Shown piece after piece: positions 9,191 to 11,169 of a stretch of DNA of 11,169 nt. The notes beneath the pieces were generated by a model. That model did not search any database and was not told the DNA's origin. It worked only from the letters and a program-made list of their open reading frames with translations. Position 1 is the stretch's first letter, and every line of letters starts with the position of its first letter. The DNA comes from Dimargaris cristalligena. Lineage: Eukaryota; Kickxellomycota; Dimargaritomycetes; Dimargaritales; Dimargaritaceae. The position numbers and the translations under genes were made by a program. The DNA is taken from positions 1 through 11,169 of the forward strand of contig JANBQC010000775.1 in the NCBI GenBank assembly GCA_027576995.1, read 5' to 3'.

Positions 9191-9450
9191 AGTAGCAATG
9201 TAGACTAGAAGTGATAAAATGAGAAAATGGGATGAGCCACTGAGTGTATGGTCCTAAGCATGAGTTGAATAGTTCCTAAGTCTCTATCCCTCCCATTTGG
9301 AATTTGTTGAATTCCCTTGAAGTAAGTCCAAATTTTAATCAAAGAAAAAAAAACTAGGCTGACGGTGTACATTTAACGCTCACAACAGAAATTACTACTA
9401 AATAAACTAAGATAATATAATCACGTGACTACTGCTTTCTGAGTTATCTC
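9191..9450 (-). promoter_or_regulatory. NOL8 upstream region with PAC-like and E-box motifs
   Basis: The minus-strand leader before ATG 9190 is T/C-rich (CCCATTTTCTCATTTTATCAC). GATGAG on the plus strand at 9231-9236 (context GGGATGAGCC) resembles the PAC element of fungal ribosome-biogenesis genes, whose consensus is GCGATGAGMT; it lies about 41 nt from the ATG. A perfect palindrome TCACGTGA at 9421-9428 is a CACGTG E-box, about 230 nt upstream. No clear TATA box was seen. The PAC match is incomplete, so its role is inference. Confidence 0.35.
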
Positions 9451-9719
9451 ATAATACAACTAACCAAAGGTAGGGGGGGAATGTGAAGATGGCTCTATAA
9501 AATAATTTTGGGAAACTTCGCGCAATATTTACTTTCCACATATTAGCTAATCGGCAATCTACGACAAGGGTGAAATTTACCCTAACCGTATAAATATGAC
9601 AATATGTAAATGGTAAATTTATTGTGATCCTAAACTATGTATTGCAAATGAGGGGTGGATAAGATACATCCGCATTGGACTTCTTTCCGTAGATGGGAGG
9701 GCCCAAAGGCGTCATCTAT
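9451..9719. other. 3' region of the 119-residue gene
   Basis: AT-rich, no ORF of note. On the minus strand AATAAA at 9623-9618 lies about 100 nt after the stop of the 119-residue gene and is its likely poly(A) signal. The rest separates that gene from the NOL8 promoter. Confidence 0.45.
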
Positions 9720-10079
9720 CTATCGCACGGTTAGTCGAGCACCAATGTTAGTCTGTACCAGGGGAAATTTGCGCACCTTATCCGAGAAGGTGTTGGTTTT
9801 GCTATCCTGACTAGCAGTGCTTGCCGGTTTCTCGGTCTTGACACTAGCACCAGGGTTGGTCTGTTTAATGGGTTTACTATCACTTAAGTCGGATACCGTG
9901 GATTTCTTGGACGTGCCACTGGGTTTGACTGGGGTCGGTGGTAGGGGCTTCTTAACACCCGCGACGACTTGGGCGTAAGTTCGCGTATCGGTGAATTTTG
10001 TGGGGGCTGCGTTGGCCGCGGGTAGGAGGGTCAGAGAAAGGAGGCCAATGAAGGCAGCAATGAAGAAGAGAATACGCAT
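9720..10079 (-). CDS. Small predicted secreted protein, cysteine-free, Lys/Ser/Thr/Pro-rich
   Basis: 119 residues. Residues 1-24 form a signal peptide: MRIL, a hydrophobic core (FFIAAFIGLLSLTLL) and an Ala-Asn-Ala site before APTKF. The mature 95 residues are low-complexity: VKKPLPPTPVKPSGTSKK, then Ser/Asp/Lys/Thr repeats, ending KFPLVQTNIGARLTVR. There is no cysteine, no enzyme motif and no second membrane segment, so it is probably disordered after export. No family is recognised. Start choice: this is the only ATG that gives the signal peptide. The 5' side is unusual: AACTAAC plus TTCATTCCAAG/T immediately before the ATG looks like a 3' splice site, so the start may sit in a second exon behind a 5' UTR intron. 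Secretion is predicted; a role in interaction with another organism would be inference. Confidence 0.72.
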   Translation of the reverse strand: MRILFFIAAFIGLLSLTLLPAANAAPTKFTDTRTYAQVVAGVKKPLPPTPVKPSGTSKKSTVSDLSDSKPIKQTNPGASVKTEKPASTASQDSKTNTFSDKVRKFPLVQTNIGARLTVR

Positions 10080-10340
10080 ACTTGGAATGAAGAGTTAGTT
10101 GATTAAACGGGGAGGGAATTTGGGAGGCCGGGCGAATGCCAGTAAAGAGCGGTGGATTGAAGGATGGGCGGAATTGGATGATAGTGGAGCAATGCCGGAA
10201 ACAGGGCGAGTAAATAATCATCTAGGGCCAAATCGAGGGAAACTGATGAAGGGTAGGTGAAAGTAATGATGATGTTAACGATATTAAATTTGGGAGAACG
10301 AACGGGTGACATTTATATGAGGACTCGGAAGGCACTTACA
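10080..10340 (-). promoter_or_regulatory. Leader and TATA box of the 119-residue gene, possible 5' intron
   Basis: On the minus strand TATAAAT occurs at about 10318-10312 (context TCATATAAATG), about 235 nt before ATG 10079. It is followed by a long C/T-rich leader (for example CATCCAATTCCGCCCATCC). The same segment is also bounded by a perfect donor GTAAGT (from 10339) and a CTAAC branch plus CAAG acceptor (to 10081), giving a possible 259-nt intron. A TATA-driven unspliced leader and a spliced upstream exon are alternative readings. Confidence 0.4.
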
Positions 10341-10709
10341 CAATAATTGCCGAGGCCAACTCATCTAAGAGCTGCTACGTGATCCTTTCGCCGTCCCCAA
10401 GTGAGATCGAATGGCTCATTGACACCATTACATGGATACAACCCCTTCCTATTGGACAGTCCCAAACCGTTTACAGGGGTTGCTCGAAACGAGCACTTTA
10501 TGGTGGCTATCAACTCCATCTACTCCCATGCTCAATCCAATGTCCTTGGCCACCATCTCTGCATTCAAATGGCCCACCTTTATGGCCAGTTCCATTCCCG
10601 TTGGGCGCACCGGCCCCGGCCCTATTCCTCAGCCAAGGAAATCGACGATGCTTTATCACCCATTATTCACCAAAAAAGAGCAGAGTTCTATAGTTTGCAT
10701 TTCAAGTGA
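10305..10709. other. Coding-like block, strand and frame unresolved
   Basis: Plus strand: a frame ending at TGA 10707-10709 is open for about 108 codons (HLYGQFHSRWAHRPRPYSS; EIDDALSPIIHQKRAEF). Another plus frame over about 10305-10440 reads YEDSEGTYTIIAEANSSKS. Minus strand: 10662-10340 shows protein-like runs in successive frames (MGDKASSISLAEE; GMELAIKVGHLNAEMVAKD; NEPFDLTWGRRKDHVAAL; LDELASAII). The last ends at a GTAAGT donor at 10339. Purine bias at codon position 1 favours the minus reading, but it needs three frame shifts, all in the same direction, as in a decayed gene. No family is recognised. Confidence 0.3.
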
Positions 10710-10838
10710 GGGTGGATTATTTATTTATATCACACCGTCCCATCCGTTTGGGTTAGACGTAGCCTATATAGCCCCAACCCTTTGTATACATATCAAAGGA
10801 GGCGACTATCGCAGCTTGAGTGGAAACCAAGAAGGGCG

Positions 10839-10982
10839 TTAAGTGCTAGTCCCTCCAATCAACTGCTCTCTGTGGGCCACCAATTCATTTTTACTCGCAA
10901 GGGTAATATGGACACTCGCCCCGAAGGACCCGACGATTAAGTTGGAGTAGCGAACAACTGTTCGCGAAGAAATATATAACAT
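10839..10982 (-). CDS. Small ORF or first exon with C/T leader and TATA box
   Basis: 47 codons from ATG 10982 to TAA 10839 (MLYISSRTVVRYSNLIVG; ITLASKNELVAHREQLIGG). The ATG follows directly on about 50 nt of nearly pure C/T (complement of 10983-11031), the same layout seen before the supported genes, with TATAAA further upstream at 11121-11116. That promoter context, rather than the peptide, is the reason to list it. It may be a complete small gene, or exon 1 of a gene running into the unresolved block below; no consensus donor was found inside. A minus-strand AATAAA-like stretch at about 10730-10720 lies past the stop. Function unknown. Confidence 0.25.
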   Translation of the reverse strand: MLYISSRTVVRYSNLIVGSFGASVHITLASKNELVAHREQLIGGTST

Positions 10983-11031
10983 GGGGATTAGGGGTTGGGA
11001 GGGAGGGGGAAAGGGGGAAAAGGGGGGGGGG
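10983..11031 (+). repeat. G-run cluster / polypurine tract
   Basis: Seven runs of three or more G on the plus strand: G4 at 10983 and 10991, G3 at 10997 and 11001, G5 at 11005 and 11013, and G10 at 11022-11031, separated by one to four A/T bases. This fits the pattern for intramolecular G-quadruplex formation. On the minus strand it is a C/T tract ending at ATG 10982. Confidence 0.8.
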
Positions 11032-11115
11032 ATAAATTACTCGCGACTGGCCCGTTCATAATGTACCGGACCCAATGTGCATAATCAAATAAGTGACCCG
11101 GGCAGGCGATCGCTC

Positions 11116-11121
11116 TTTATA
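11116..11121 (-). promoter_or_regulatory. TATA box candidate
   Basis: TATAAA on the minus strand (context AAATATAAAGAG), about 85 nt before the C/T tract and 134 nt before ATG 10982. The order TATA, C/T tract, ATG resembles the arrangement before the 119-residue secreted gene. Confidence 0.35.
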
Positions 11122-11169
11122 TTTGGCCTTTCAAGTCCGTCGGATGAATGACGGGCCTATCATACTCTG

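Noticed and set aside
10432..10842. Plus frame of 136 codons
   Set aside because: It overlaps two better frames; much of it is Pro/Ser-rich out-of-frame translation of C-rich sequence, and it has no acceptor or upstream exon.
1..11169. CRISPR array, rRNA, or bacterial-style operon
   Set aside because: No regularly spaced repeats, rRNA-like sequence or Shine-Dalgarno-linked gene strings; gene structure is eukaryotic.

Overview
The window looks like nuclear DNA of an intron-rich fungus. The evidence is one multi-exon gene whose introns all begin GTAAGT or GTAAGC, several with CTAAC- or CTGAC-type branch sites, plus pyrimidine-rich leaders just before start codons. An early-diverging (zoopagomycete-type) fungus is my guess; nothing here proves it. 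There are no bacterial operons, rRNA, tRNA, CRISPR arrays or recognisable transposons.

Layout. (1) 1-2500 holds no gene I can name. It has several coding-like blocks: 191-580 (+), 716-1131 (-), 1079-1245 (+) and 1871-2506 (+). These are interrupted by stops, contradict each other on the opposite strand, or lack upstream exons. They may be decayed genes or exons of genes I cannot assemble. (2) 2972-4389 (+) is a two-exon gene for a predicted secreted protein: signal peptide, Ser/Gly/Asn linker, a clear F-box, then a helical region. Its intron appears to be GC-AG. Two further coding-like exons (4592-4814 and 5056-5231) may belong to it or to a neighbour. (3) 5681-9190 (-) is the best-supported gene. 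I resolve it into eight exons, all phase-consistent, giving a 681-residue homologue of nucleolar protein NOL8/Nop8 (RRM protein of 60S ribosome biogenesis). (4) 9720-10079 (-) encodes a 119-residue, cysteine-free predicted secreted protein. (5) 10305-10709 is an unresolved coding-like block. (6) 10839-10982 (-) is a small ORF with a TATA box and a nearly pure C/T leader, whose complement is a striking G-run cluster.

The genes do not form a pathway. NOL8 is housekeeping. The two flanking secreted proteins are what one would look at for interaction with a host or prey. The F-box gene side (+) and NOL8 (-) converge; NOL8 and the 119-residue gene run in tandem on the minus strand.

Two items deserve attention: the signal-peptide plus F-box protein, and the complete NOL8 exon structure, which a simple ORF search would reduce to a 529-codon open frame beginning at a spurious GTG inside an intron.
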